Assembly: GCF_963662255.1 (NCBI RefSeq)
Contig: NW_026912192.1
Span: forward strand, 620,001-684,000
Source of the DNA: Cinclus cinclus
Taxonomy: Eukaryota; Chordata; Aves; Passeriformes; Cinclidae
Direction: 5' to 3'
DNA length: 64,000 nucleotides
The notes beneath the pieces were generated by a model. The model did not search any database and had not been told where the DNA came from. It saw only the letters and a list, made by a program, of their open reading frames with translations. The position numbers and the translations under genes were made by a program. Shown piece by piece: positions 49,645 to 62,055 of the stretch. Each line of letters starts with the position of its first letter. Position 1 is the first letter of the stretch.

Positions 49645-51023
49645 CCTGAAGTGAGTGGCAAGGGCTAAGGGGACAGTTCCAAGGCATCTAGCTTTCCTGC
49701 TAGCAATGCCATTTCTACCCTGCTGTGGAAAACATTGTCCTTTGCCCTTCTGCTCCGAGAGGCAGAGAGCACCTCGGCAGACGCAGTGCAGAGGGAAAGG
49801 ACACAGTATCCGAGGGAGCGTGGCGCCGCTTAGGCGGGCAAAGCAGAAAGGTGCCGCCCGGCACTGGCTTTGACTCCCTGAGCTTCCTTGCTAGGACAGC
49901 AGCTGCCGAAAGCTGGCAACTAGGCTGCCAGAGTGCAGAATGTCGGCGGTCTGGCACGCCTGCTTGCCGAAAGCCAGGATCAGCGAGACAGCGTGCTAGG
50001 CTCTGTTTCACAGCCCCTTGGAGAACACGCCCTTGAAGAATGCCGTCTCTGTTCCGCAAAAGCTCTGCCACAGTGAAGGTGGAAGAAGCAGCCTGTGGCC
50101 ACGGGCAGAGCTGGCCAACAGCTGCGCCTAACTTTCCCAAGCTGCGAGAGCATTCTCAGCCGAGTTCTGCTTTGACAGAGCTATTGCTGAACTTTTGCAG
50201 CCCCGGAGGCTGCTGAAACCAAGGCTGTGTTCTGCCTCTTCATTCTTGCCTTCCTGTTCTCCAGCGAGAAGTGAAGCTCTGGCACGGCATTCAGCTTTGC
50301 CGCCTCTCTGCACGGAAAGCACTAGACAGAACTAGTGTGCTTCGTGCATGCTCTCTCCTCGCTTTTATGGTCACTGCTCTGCTTTTTGCTTGGCAGCGTT
50401 CAAAGGGTCCACGGCATACCTCTTGCACAGCGAGAGGTGGCCGGCGAGGAATACTTGCTGGCTTAAGTCGTTCCATGCTCAAGGCATTCATCAGAGCAGC
50501 ACAATGCGGGAAAAGAGGGGGGAACATTGCAGGACAAATTTCTATGCTGGAACATGATTGTCTGCGAGACAGCTCTCCGCAGCGCTAGTATTTGGCCAGG
50601 CTGAAATCAGCGCCACGGGAAGCCAATCTGACAAGCGGAGTGCAACGAGCGCGGCGATACGGGGCCACTTGGCAGGTGGCCGAAGAAAGACGGCTGCCCC
50701 GCGAATGTGGTGCCAGAAGGCAAGTTTCAGCAGGGCGTTCCGGGCGAGCTTAATGTGTAGCCGCAGTTGTTCTAGGCGAGATTGTAGCCGAGAAGCTTTC
50801 CGTCTCCATTCACGAGACAAGAAAAGCAGAACGCAATGGTCTAGAGGGTTGAGAAGAAAAGTGCTCGTAGCGAGCTCGTTGCGGCAGAAGCGAAAGCCAG
50901 GAGCAGCGTGCTCGCTGCGAGAAGTAGACGGCGCTTCGCCTCCTTGGGAAGGAAATCGCGTCTGGGCACGAACGGCAGCCAGCGAAGCTTCAGAACAGCA
51001 GGCTGTTCTGCTCAGCGTACGAG
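49645..51023. repeat. Satellite monomer m36
   Basis: Code C-GA-C-G-G-GC-C-A with C371 and C471. Last monomer before the 51-kb series restarts. Confidence 0.97.
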
Positions 51024-52402
51024 CCTGAAGTGAGTGGCAAGGGCTAAGGGGACAGTTCCAAGGCATCTAGCTTTCCTGCTAGCAATGCCATTTCTACCCT
51101 GCTGTGGAAAACATTGTCCTTTGCCCTTCTGCTCCGAGAGGCAGAGAGCACCTCGGCAGACGCAGTGCAGAGGGAAAGGACACAGTATCCGAGGGAGCGT
51201 GGCGCTGCTTAGGCGGGCAAAGCAGAAAGGTGCCGCCCGGCACTGGCTTTGACTCCCTGAGCTTCCTTGCTAGGACAGCAGCTGCCGAAAGCTGGCAACT
51301 AGGCTGCCAGAGTGCAGAATGTCGGCGGTCTGGCACGCCTGCTTGCCGAAAGCCAGGATCAGCGAGACAGCGTGCTAGGCTCTGTTTCACAGCACCTTGG
51401 AGAACACGCCCTTGAAGAATGCCGTCTCTGTTCCGCAAAAGCTCTGCCACAGTGAAGGTGGAAGAAGCAGCCTGTGGCCACGGGCAGAGCTGGTCAACAG
51501 CTGCGCCTAACTTTCCCAAGCTGCGAGAGCATTCTCAGCCGAGTTCTGCTTTGACAGAGCTATTGCTGAACTTTTGCAGCCCCGGAGGCTGCTGAAACCA
51601 AGGCTGTGTTCTGCCTCTTCATTCTTGCCTTCCTGTTCTCCAGCGAGAAGTGAAGCTCTGGCACGTCATTCAGCTTTGCCGCCTCTCTGCACGGAAAGCA
51701 CTAGACAGAACTAGTGTGCTTCGTGCATGCTCTCTCCTCGCTTTTATGGTCACTGCTCTGCTTTTTGCTTGGCAGCGTTCAAAGGGTCCACGGCATACCT
51801 CTTGCACAGCGAGAGGTGGCCGGCGAGGAATACTTGCTGGCTTAAGTCGTTCCATGCTCAAGGCATTCATCAGAGCAACACAATGCGGGAAAAGAGGGGG
51901 GAACATTGCAGGACAAATTTCTATGCTGGAACATGATTGTCTGCGAGACAGCTCTCCGCAGCGCTAGTATTTGGCCAGGCTGAAATCAGCGCCACGGGAA
52001 GCCAATCTGACAAGCGGAGTGCAACGAGCGCGGCGATATGGGGCCACTTGGCAGGTGGCCGAAGAAAGACGGCTGCCCCGCGAATGTGGTGCCAGAAGGC
52101 AAGTTTCAGCAGGGCGTTCCGGGCGAGCTTAATGTGTAGCCGCAGTTGTTCTAGGCGAGATTGTAGCCGAGAAGCTTTCCGTCTCCATTCACGAGACAAG
52201 AAAAGCAGAACGCAATGGTCTAGAGGGTTGAGAAGAAAAGTGCTCGTAGCGAGCTCGTTGCGGCAGAAGCGAAAGCCAGGAGCAGCGTGCTCGCTGCGAG
52301 AAGTAGACGGCGCTTCGCCTCCTTGGGAAGGAAATCGCGTCTGGGCACGAACGGCAGCCAGCGAAGCTTCAGAACAGCAGGCTGTTCTGCTCAGCGTACG
52401 AG
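51024..52402. repeat. Satellite monomer m37
   Basis: Code T-GA-C-T-G-AC-T-A, matching m0. Confidence 0.97.
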
Positions 52403-53781
52403 CCTGAAGTGAGTGGCAAGGGCTAAGGGGACAGTTCCAAGGCATCTAGCTTTCCTGCTAGCAATGCCATTTCTACCCTGCTGTGGAAAACATTGTCCTT
52501 TGCCCTTCTGCTCCGAGAGGCAGAGAGCACCTCGGCAGACGCAGTGCAGAGGGAAAGGACACAGTATCCGAGGGAGCGTGGCGCCGCTTAGGCGGGCAAA
52601 GCAGAAAGGTGCCGCCCGGCACTGGCTTTGACTCCCTGAGCTTCCTTGCTAGGACAGCAGCTGCCGAAAGCTGGCAACTAGGCTGCCAGAGTGCAGAATG
52701 TCGGCGGTCTGGCACGCCTGCTTGCCGAAAGCCAGTTTCAGCGAGACAGCGTGCTAGGCTCTGTTTCACAGCACCTTGGAGAACACGCCCTTGAAGAATG
52801 CCGTCTCTGTTCCGCAAAAGCTCTGCCACAGTGAAGGTGGAAGAAGCAGCCTGTGGCCACGGGCAGAGCTGGTCAACAGCTGCGCCTAACTTTCCCAAGC
52901 TGCGAGAGCATTCTCAGCCGAGTTCTGCTTTGACAGAGCTATTGCTGAACTTTTGCAGCCCCGGAGGCTGCTGAAACCAAGGCTGTGTTCTGCCTCTTCA
53001 TTCTTGCCTTCCTGTTCTCCAGCGAGAAGTGAAGCTCTGGCACGGCATTCAGCTTTGCCGCCTCTCTGCACGGAAAGCACTAGACAGAACTAGTGTGCTT
53101 CCTGCATGCTCTCTCCTCGCTTTTATGGTCACTGCTCTGCTTTTTGCTTGGCAGCGTTCAAAGGGTCCACGGCATACCTCTTGCACAGCGAGAGGTGGCC
53201 GGCGAGGAATACTTGCTGGCTTAAGTCGTTCCATGCTCAAGGCATTCATCAGAGCAACACAATGGGGGAAAAGAGGGGGGAACATTGCAGGACAAATTTC
53301 TATGCTGGAACATGATTGTCTGCGAGACAGCTCTCCGCAGCGCTAGTATTTGGCCAGGCTGAAATCAGCGCCACGGGAAGCCAATCTGACAAGCGGAGTG
53401 CAACGAGCGCGGCGATACGGGGCCACTTGGCAGGTGGCCGAAGAAAGACGGCTGCCCCGCGAATGTGGTGCCAGAAGGCAAGTTTCAGCAGGGCGTTCCG
53501 GGCGAGCTTAATGTGTAGCCGCAGTTGTTCTAGGCGAGATTGTAGCCGAGAAGCTTTCCGTCTCCATTCACGAGACAAGAAAAGCAGAACGCAATGGTCT
53601 AGAGGGTTGAGAAGAAAAGTGCTCGTAGCGAGCTCGTTGCGGCAGAAGCGAAAGCCAGGAGCGGCGTGCTCGCTGCGAGAAGTAGACGGCGCTTCGCCTC
53701 CTTGGGAAGGAAATCGCGTCTGGGCACGAACGGCAGCCAGCGAAGCTTCAGAACAGCAGGCTGTTCTGCTCAGCGTACGAG
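52403..53781. repeat. Satellite monomer m38
   Basis: Code C-TT-C-G-C-AG-C-G, matching m1 (no A585, unlike m8 and m11). Confidence 0.97.
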
Positions 53782-55160
53782 CCTGAAGTGAGTGGCAAGG
53801 GCTAAGGGGACAGTTCCAAGGCATCTAGCTTTCCTGCTAGCAATGCCATTTCTACCCTGCTGTGGAAAACATTGTCCTTTGCCCTTCTGCTCCGAGAGGC
53901 AGAGAGCACCTCGGCAGACGCAGTGCAGAGGGAAAGGACACAGTATCCGAGGGAGCGTGGCGCCGCTTAGGCGGGCAAAGCAGAAAGGTGCCGCCCGGCA
54001 CTGGCTTTGACTCCCTGAGCTTCCTTGCTAGGACAGCAGCTGCCGAAAGCTGGCAACTAGGCTGCCAGAGTGCAGAATGTCGGCGGTCTGGCACGCCTGC
54101 TTGCCGAAAGCCAGGATCAGCGAGACAGCGTGCTAGGCTCTGTTTCACAGCACCTTGGAGAACACGCCCTTGAAGAATGCCGTCTCTGTTCCGCAAAAGC
54201 TCTGCCACAGTGAAGGTGGAAGAAGCAGCCTGTGGCCACGGGCAGAGCTGGTCAACAGCTGCGCCTAACTTTGCCAAGCTGCGAGAGCATTCTCAGCCGA
54301 GTTCTGCTTTGACAGAGCTATTGCTGAACTTTTGCAGCCCCGGAGGCTGCTGAAACCAAGGCTGTGTTCTGCCTCTTCATTCTTGCCTTCCTGTTCTCCA
54401 GCGAGAAGTGAAGCTCTGGCACGTCATTCAGCTTTGCCGCCTCTCTGCACGGAAAGCACTAGACAGAACTAGTGTGCTTCGTGCATGCTCTCTCCTCGCT
54501 TTTATGGTCACTGCTCTGCTTTTTGCTTGGCAGCGTTCAAAGGGTCCACGGCATACCTCTTGCACAGCGAGAGGTGGCCGGCGAGGAATACTTGCTGGCT
54601 TAAGTCGTTCCATGCTCAAGGCATTCATCAGAGCAACACAATGGGGGAAAAGAGGGGGGAACATTGCAGGACAAATTTCTATGCTGGAACATGATTGTCT
54701 GCGAGACAGCTCTCCGCAGCGCTAGTATTTGGCCAGGCTGAAATCAGCGCCACGGGAAGCCAATCTGACAAGCGGAGTGCAACGAGCGCGGCGATATGGG
54801 GCCACTTGGCAGGTGGCCGAAGAAAGACGGCTGCCCCGCGAATGTGGTGCCAGAAGGCAAGTTTCAGCAGGGCGTTCCGGGCGAGCTTAATGTGTAGCCG
54901 CAGTTGTTCTAGGCGAGATTGTAGCCGAGAAGCTTTCCGTCTCCATTCACGAGACAAGAAAAGCAGAACGCAATGGTCTAGAGGGTTGAGAAGAAAAGTG
55001 CTCGTAGCGAGCTCGTTGCGGCAGAAGCGAAAGCCAGGAGCAGCGTGCTCGCTGCGAGAAGTAGACGGCGCTTCGCCTCCTTGGGAAGGAAATCGCGTCT
55101 GGGCACGAACGGCAGCCAGCGAAGCTTCAGAACAGCAGGCTGTTCTGCTCAGCGTACGAG
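53782..55160. repeat. Satellite monomer m39
   Basis: Code C-GA-G-T-G-AG-T-A, matching m2. Confidence 0.97.
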
Positions 55161-56539
55161 CCTGAAGTGAGTGGCAAGGGCTAAGGGGACAGTTCCAAGG
55201 CATCTAGCTTTCCTGCTAGCAATGCCATTTCTACCCTGCTGTGGAAAACATTGTCCTTTGCCCTTCTGCTCCGAGAGGCAGAGAGCACCTCGGCAGACGC
55301 AGTGCAGAGGGAAAGGACACAGTATCCGAGGGAGCGTGGCGCCGCTTAGGCGGGCAAAGCAGAAAGGTGCCGCCCGGCACTGGCTTTGACTCCCTGAGCT
55401 TCCTTGCTAGGACAGCAGCTGCCGAAAGCTGGCAACTAGGCTGCCAGAGTGCAGAATGTCGGCGGTCTGGCACGCCTGCTTGCCGAAAGCCAGTTTCAGC
55501 GAGACAGCGTGCTAGGCTCTGTTTCACAGCACCTTGGAGAACACGCCCTTGAAGAATGCCGTCTCTGTTCCGCAAAAGCTCTGCCACAGTGAAGGTGGAA
55601 GAAGCAGCCTGTGGCCACGGGCAGAGCTGGTCAACAGCTGCGCCTAACTTTCCCAAGCTGCGAGAGCATTCTCAGCCGAGTTCTGCTTTGACAGAGCTAT
55701 TGCTGAACTTTTGCAGCCCCGGAGGCTGCTGAAACCAAGGCTGTGTTCTGCCTCTTCATTCTTGCCTTCCTGTTCTCCAGCGAGAAGTGAAGCTCTGGCA
55801 CGGCATTCAGCTTTGCCGCCTCTCTGCACGGAAAGCACTAGACAGAACTAGTGTGCTTCGTGCATGCTCTCTCCTCGCTTTTATGGTCACTGCTCTGCTT
55901 TTTGCTTGGCAGCGTTCAAAGGGTCCACGGCATACCTCTTGCACAGCGAGAGGTGGCCGGCGAGGAATACTTGCTGGCTTAAGTCGTTCCATGCTCAAGG
56001 CATTCATCAGAGCAACACAATGGGGGAAAAGAGGGGGGAACATTGCAGGACAAATTTCTATGCTGGAACATGATTGTCTGCGAGACAGCTCTCCGCAGCG
56101 CTAGTATTTGGCCAGGCTGAAATCAGCGCCACGGGAAGCCAATCTGACAAGCGGAGTGCAACGAGCGCGGCGATACGGGGCCACTTGGCAGGTGGCCGAA
56201 GAAAGACGGCTGCCCCGCGAATGTGGTGCCAGAAGGCAAGTTTCAGCAGGGCGTTCCGGGCGAGCTTAATGTGTAGCCGCAGTTGTTCTAGGCGAGATTG
56301 TAGCCGAGAAGCTTTCCGTCTCCATTCACGAGACAAGAAAAGCAGAACGCAATGGTCTAGAGGGTTGAGAAGAAAAGTGCTCGTAGCGAGCTCGTTGCGG
56401 CAGAAGCGAAAGCCAGGAGCAGCGTGCTCGCTGCGAGAAGTAGACGGCGCTTCGCCTCCTTGGGAAGGAAATCGCGTCTGGGCACGAACGGCAGCCAGCG
56501 AAGCTTCAGAACAGCAGGCTGTTCTGCTCAGCGTACGAG
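55161..56539. repeat. Satellite monomer m40
   Basis: Code C-TT-C-G-G-AG-C-A, matching m3. Confidence 0.97.
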
Positions 56540-57918
56540 CCTGAAGTGAGTGGCAAGGGCTAAGGGGACAGTTCCAAGGCATCTAGCTTTCCTGCTAGCA
56601 ATGCCATTTCTACCCTGCTGTGGAAAACATTGTCCTTTGCCCTTCTGCTCCGAGAGGCAGAGAGCACCTCGGCAGACGCAGTGCAGAGGGAAAGGACACA
56701 GTATCCGAGGGAGCGTGGCGCTGCTTAGGCGGGCAAAGCAGAAAGGTGCCGCCCGGCACTGGCTTTGACTCCCTGAGCTTCCTTGCTAGGACAGCAGCTG
56801 CCGAAAGCTGGCAACTAGGCTGCCAGAGTGCAGAATGTCGGCGGTCTGGCACGCCTGCTTGCCGAAAGCCAGGATCAGCGAGACAGCGTGCTAGGCTCTG
56901 TTTCACAGCACCTTGGAGAACACGCCCTTGAAGAATGCCGTCTCTGTTCCGCAAAAGCTCTGCCACAGTGAAGGTGGAAGAAGCAGCCTGTGGCCACGGG
57001 CAGAGCTGGTCAACAGCTGCGCCTAACTTTCCCAAGCTGCGAGAGCATTCTCAGCCGAGTTCTGCTTTGACAGAGCTATTGCTGAACTTTTGCAGCCCCG
57101 GAGGCTGCTGAAACCAAGGCTGTGTTCTGCCTCTTCATTCTTGCCTTCCTGTTCTCCAGCGAGAAGTGAAGCTCTGGCACGTCATTCAGCTTTGCCGCCT
57201 CTCTGCACGGAAAGCACTAGACAGAACTAGTGTGCTTCGTGCATGCTCTCTCCTCGCTTTTATGGTCACTGCTCTGCTTTTTGCTTGGCAGCGTTCAAAG
57301 GGTCCACGGCATACCTCTTGCACAGCGAGAGGTGGCCGGCGAGGAATACTTGCTGGCTTAAGTCGTTCCATGCTCAAGGCATTCATCAGAGCAACACAAT
57401 GCGGGAAAAGAGGGGGGAACATTGCAGGACAAATTTCTATGCTGGAACATGATTGTCTGCGAGACAGCTCTCCGCAGCGCTAGTATTTGGCCAGGCTGAA
57501 ATCAGCGCCACGGGAAGCCAATCTGACAAGCGGAGTGCAACGAGCGCGGCGATATGGGGCCACTTGGCAGGTGGCCGAAGAAAGACGGCTGCCCCGCGAA
57601 TGTGGTGCCAGAAGGCAAGTTTCAGCAGGGCGTTCCGGGCGAGCTTAATGTGTAGCCGCAGTTGTTCTAGGCGAGATTGTAGCCGAGAAGCTTTCCGTCT
57701 CCATTCACGAGACAAGAAAAGCAGAACGCAATGGTCTAGAGGGTTGAGAAGAAAAGTGCTCGTAGCGAGCTCGTTGCGGCAGAAGCGAAAGCCAGGAGCA
57801 GCGTGCTCGCTGCGAGAAGTAGACGGCGCTTCGCCTCCTTGGGAAGGAAATCGCGTCTGGGCACGAACGGCAGCCAGCGAAGCTTCAGAACAGCAGGCTG
57901 TTCTGCTCAGCGTACGAG
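56540..57918. repeat. Satellite monomer m41
   Basis: Code T-GA-C-T-G-AC-T-A, matching m4. Confidence 0.97.
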
Positions 57919-59297
57919 CCTGAAGTGAGTGGCAAGGGCTAAGGGGACAGTTCCAAGGCATCTAGCTTTCCTGCTAGCAATGCCATTTCTACCCTGCTGT
58001 GGAAAACATTGTCCTTTGCCCTTCTGCTCCGAGAGGCAGAGAGCACCTCGGCAGACGCAGTGCAGAGGGAAAGGACACAGTATCCGAGGGAGCGTGGCGC
58101 CGCTTAGGCGGGCAAAGCAGAAAGGTGCCGCCCGGCACTGGCTTTGACTCCCTGAGCTTCCTTGCTAGGACAGCAGCTGCCGAAAGCTGGCAACTAGGCT
58201 GCCAGAGTGCAGAATGTCGGCGGTCTGGCACGCCTGCTTGCCGAAAGCCAGTTTCAGCGAGACAGCGTGCTAGGCTCTGTTTCACAGCACCTTGGAGAAC
58301 ACGCCCTTGAAGAATGCCGTCTCTGTTCCGCAAAAGCTCTGCCACAGTGAAGGTGGAAGAAGCAGCCTGTGGCCACGGGCAGAGCTGGTCAACAGCTGCG
58401 CCTAACTTTGCCAAGCTGCGAGAGCATTCTCAGCCGAGTTCTGCTTTGACAGAGCTATTGCTGAACTTTTGCAGCCCCGGAGGCTGCTGAAACCAAGGCT
58501 GTGTTCTGCCTCTTCATTCTTGCCTTCCTGTGCTCCAGCGAGAAGTGAAGCTCTGGCACGTCATTCAGCTTTGCCGCCTCTCTGCACGGAAAGCACTAGA
58601 CAGAACTAGTGTGCTTCGTGCATGCTCTCTCCTCGCTTTTATGGTCACTGCTCTGCTTTTTGCTTGGCAGCGTTCAAAGGGTCCACGGCATACCTCTTGC
58701 ACAGCGAGAGGTGGCCGGCGAGGAATACTTGCTGGCTTAAGTCGTTCCATGCTCAAGGCATTCATCAGAGCAGCACAATGCGGGAAAAGAGGGGGGAACA
58801 TTGCAGGACAAATTTCTATGCTGGAACATGATTGTCTGCGAGACAGCTCTCCGCAGCGCTAGTATTTGGCCAGGCTGAAATCAGCGCCACGGGAAGCCAA
58901 TCTGACAAGCGGAGTGCAACGAGCGCGGCGATACGGGGCCACTTGGCAGGTGGCCGAAGAAAGACGGCTGCCCCGCGAATGTGGTGCCAGAAGGCAAGTT
59001 TAAGCAGGGCGTTCCGGGCGAGCTTAATGTGTAGCCGCAGTTGTTCTAGGCGAGATTGTAGCCGAGAAGCTTTCCGTCTCCATTCACGAGACAAGAAAAG
59101 CAGAACGCAATGGTCTAGAGGGTTGAGAAGAAAAGTGCTCGTAGCGAGCTCGTTGCGGCAGAAGCGAAAGCCAGGAGCAGCGTGCTCGCTGCGAGAAGTA
59201 GACGGCGCTTCGCCTCCTTGGGAAGGAAATCGCGTCTGGGCACGAACGGCAGCCAGCGAAGCTTCAGAACAGCAGGCTGTTCTGCTCAGCGTATGAG
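57919..59297. repeat. Satellite monomer m42
   Basis: Code C-TT-G-T-G-GC-C-A with G614, A1084 and T1376. All three rare variants match m5. Confidence 0.97.
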
Positions 59298-60676
59298 CCT
59301 GAAGTGAGTGGCAAGGGCTAAGGGGACAGTTCCAAGGCATCTAGCTTTCCTGCTAGCAATGCCATTTCTACCCTGCTGTGGAAAACATTGTCCTTTGCCC
59401 TTCTGCTCCGAGAGGCAGAGAGCACCTCGGCAGACGCAGTGCAGAGGGAAAGGACACAGTATCCGAGGGAGCGTGGCGCCGCTTAGGCGGGCAAAGCAGA
59501 AAGGTGCCGCCCGGCACTGGCTTTGACTCCCTGAGCTTCCTTGCTAGGACAGCAGCTGCCGAAAGCTGGCAACTAGGCTGCCAGAGTGCAGAATGTCGGC
59601 GGTCTGGCACGCCTGCTTGCCGAAAGCCAGTTTCAGCGAGACAGCGTGCTAGGCTCTGTTTCACAGCACCTTGGAGAACACGCCCTTGAAGAATGCCGTC
59701 TCTGTTCCGCAAAAGCTCTGCCACAGTGAAGGTGGAAGAAGCAGCCTGTGGCCACGGGCAGAGCTGGTCAACAGCTGCGCCTAACTTTCCCAAGCTGCGA
59801 GAGCATTCTCAGCCGAGTTCTGCTTTGACAGAGCTATTGCTGAACTTTTGCAGCCCCGGAGGCTGCTGAAACCAAGGCTGTGTTCTGCCTCTTCATTCTT
59901 GCCTTCCTGTGCTCCAGCGAGAAGTGAAGCTCTGGCACGTCATTCAGCTTTGCCGCCTCTCTGCACGGAAAGCACTAGACAGAACTAGTGTGCTTCGTGC
60001 ATGCTCTCTCCTCGCTTTTATGGTCACTGCTCTGCTTTTTGCTTGGCAGCGTTCCAAGGGTCCACGGCATACCTCTTGCACAGCGAGAGGTGGCCGGCGA
60101 GGAATACTTGCTGGCTTAAGTCGTTCCATGCTCAAGGCATTCATCAGAGCAGCACAATGCGGGAAAAGAGGGGGGAACATTGCAGGACAAATTTCTATGC
60201 TGGAACATGATTGTCTGCGAGACAGCTCTCCGCAGCGCTAGTATTTGGCCAGGCTGAAATCAGCGCCACGGGAAGCCAATCTGACAAGCGGAGTGCAACG
60301 AGCGCGGCGATACGGGGCCACTTGGCAGGTGGCCGAAGAAAGACGGCTGCCCCGCGAATGTGGTGCCAGAAGGCAAGTTTCAGCAGGGCGTTCCGGGCGA
60401 GCTTAATGTGTAGCCGCAGTTGTTCTAGGCGAGATTGTAGCCGAGAAGCTTTCCGTCTCCATTCACGAGACAAGAAAAGCAGAACGCAATGGTCTAGAGG
60501 GTTGAGAAGAAAAGTGCTCGTAGCGAGCTCGTTGCGGCAGAAGCGAAAGCCAGGAGCGGCGTGCTCGCTGCGAGAAGTAGACGGCGCTTCGCCTCCTTGG
60601 GAAGGAAATCGCGTCTGGGCACGAACGGCAGCCAGCGAAGCTTCAGAACAGCAGGCTGTTCTGCTCAGCGTACGAG
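59298..60676. repeat. Satellite monomer m43
   Basis: Code C-TT-C-T-G-GC-C-G with G614 and C758, matching m6. Confidence 0.97.
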
Positions 60677-62055
60677 CCTGAAGTGAGTGGCAAGGGCTAA
60701 GGGGACAGTTCCAAGGCATCTAGCTTTCCTGCTAGCAATGCCATTTCTACCCTGCTGTGGAAAACATTGTCCTTTGCCCTTCTGCTCCGAGAGGCAGAGA
60801 GCACCTCGGCAGACGCAGTGCAGAGGGAAAGGACACAGTATCCGAGGGAGCGTGGCGCCGCTTAGGCGGGCAAAGCAGAAAGGTGCCGCCCGGCACTGGC
60901 TTTGACTCCCTGAGCTTCCTTGCTAGGACAGCAGCTGCCGAAAGCTGGCAACTAGGCTGCCAGAGTGCAGAATGTCGGCGGTCTGGCACGCCTGCTTGCC
61001 GAAAGCCAGTTTCAGCGAGACAGCGTGCTAGGCTCTGTTTCACAGCACCTTGGAGAACACGCCCTTGAAGAATGCCGTCTCTGTTCCGCAAAAGCTCTGC
61101 CACAGTGAAGGTGGAAGAAGCAGCCTGTGGCCACGGGCAGAGCTGGTCAACAGCTGCGCCTAACTTTGCCAAGCTGCGAGAGCATTCTCAGCCGAGTTCT
61201 GCTTTGACAGAGCTATTGCTGAACTTTTGCAGCCCCGGAGGCTGCTGAAACCAAGGCTGTGTTCTGCCTCTTCATTCTTGCCTTCCTGTTCTCCAGCGAG
61301 AAGTGAAGCTCTGGCACGTCATTCAGCTTTGCCGCCTCTCTGCACGGAAAGCACTAGACAGAACTAGTGTGCTTCGTGCATGCTCTCTCCTCGCTTTTAT
61401 GGTCACTGCTCTGCTTTTTGCTTGGCAGCGTTCAAAGGGTCCACGGCATACCTCTTGCACAGCGAGAGGTGGCCGGCGAGGAATACTTGCTGGCTTAAGT
61501 CGTTCCATGCTCAAGGCATTCATCAGAGCAACACAATGGGGGAAAAGAGGGGGGAACATTGCAGGACAAATTTCTATGCTGGAACATGATTGTCTGCGAG
61601 ACAGCTCTCCGCAGCGCTAGTATTTGGCCAGGCTGAAATCAGCGCCACGGGAAGCCAATCTGACAAGCGGAGTGCAACGAGCGCGGCGATATGGGGCCAC
61701 TTGGCAGGTGGCCGAAGAAAGACGGCTGCCCCGCGAATGTGGTGCCAGAAGGCAAATTTCAGCAGGGCGTTCCGGGCGAGCTTAATGTGTAGCCGCAGTT
61801 GTTCTAGGCGAGATTGTAGCCGAGAAGCTTTCCGTCTCCATTCACGAGACAAGAAAAGCAGAACGCAATGGTCTAGAGGGTTGAGAAGAAAAGTGCTCGT
61901 AGCGAGCTCGTTGCGGCAGAAGCGAAAGCCAGGAGCAGCGTGCTCGCTGCGAGAAGTAGACGGCGCTTCGCCTCCTTGGGAAGGAAATGGCGTCTGGGCA
62001 CGAACGGCAGCCAGCGAAGCTTCAGAACAGCAGGCTGTTCTGCTCAGCGTACGAG
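60677..62055. repeat. Satellite monomer m44
   Basis: Code C-TT-G-T-G-AG-T-A with A1080 and G1313, matching m7. Confidence 0.97.

Larger units (their letters stand above)
1..51023. repeat. 37-monomer higher-order unit (51,023 bp), complete copy
   Basis: Monomers m0 to m36 form one complete super-unit of 37 x 1379 bp. After it the haplotype series restarts at m37 with the code of m0, and ten consecutive monomers follow in the original order. The super-unit boundary is arbitrary, because any cyclic phase would do. Only one full period and a quarter of the next are visible, so this could be a single large tandem duplication rather than a many-copy higher-order repeat. It could also be an assembly loop. 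Confidence 0.8.
45508..51023. repeat. Three-monomer relation m33/m36, C758 cluster
   Basis: m33 and m36 lie 4,137 bp apart and are the only monomers carrying C471; both also carry C371 and C492. C758 is shared by three consecutive monomers, m33, m34 and m35. Outside this block, and apart from m43 (the 51-kb counterpart of m6), it occurs only in m6. The block shows local spread of marker states. Its codes are too mixed to be one recent clean duplication. Confidence 0.6.
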
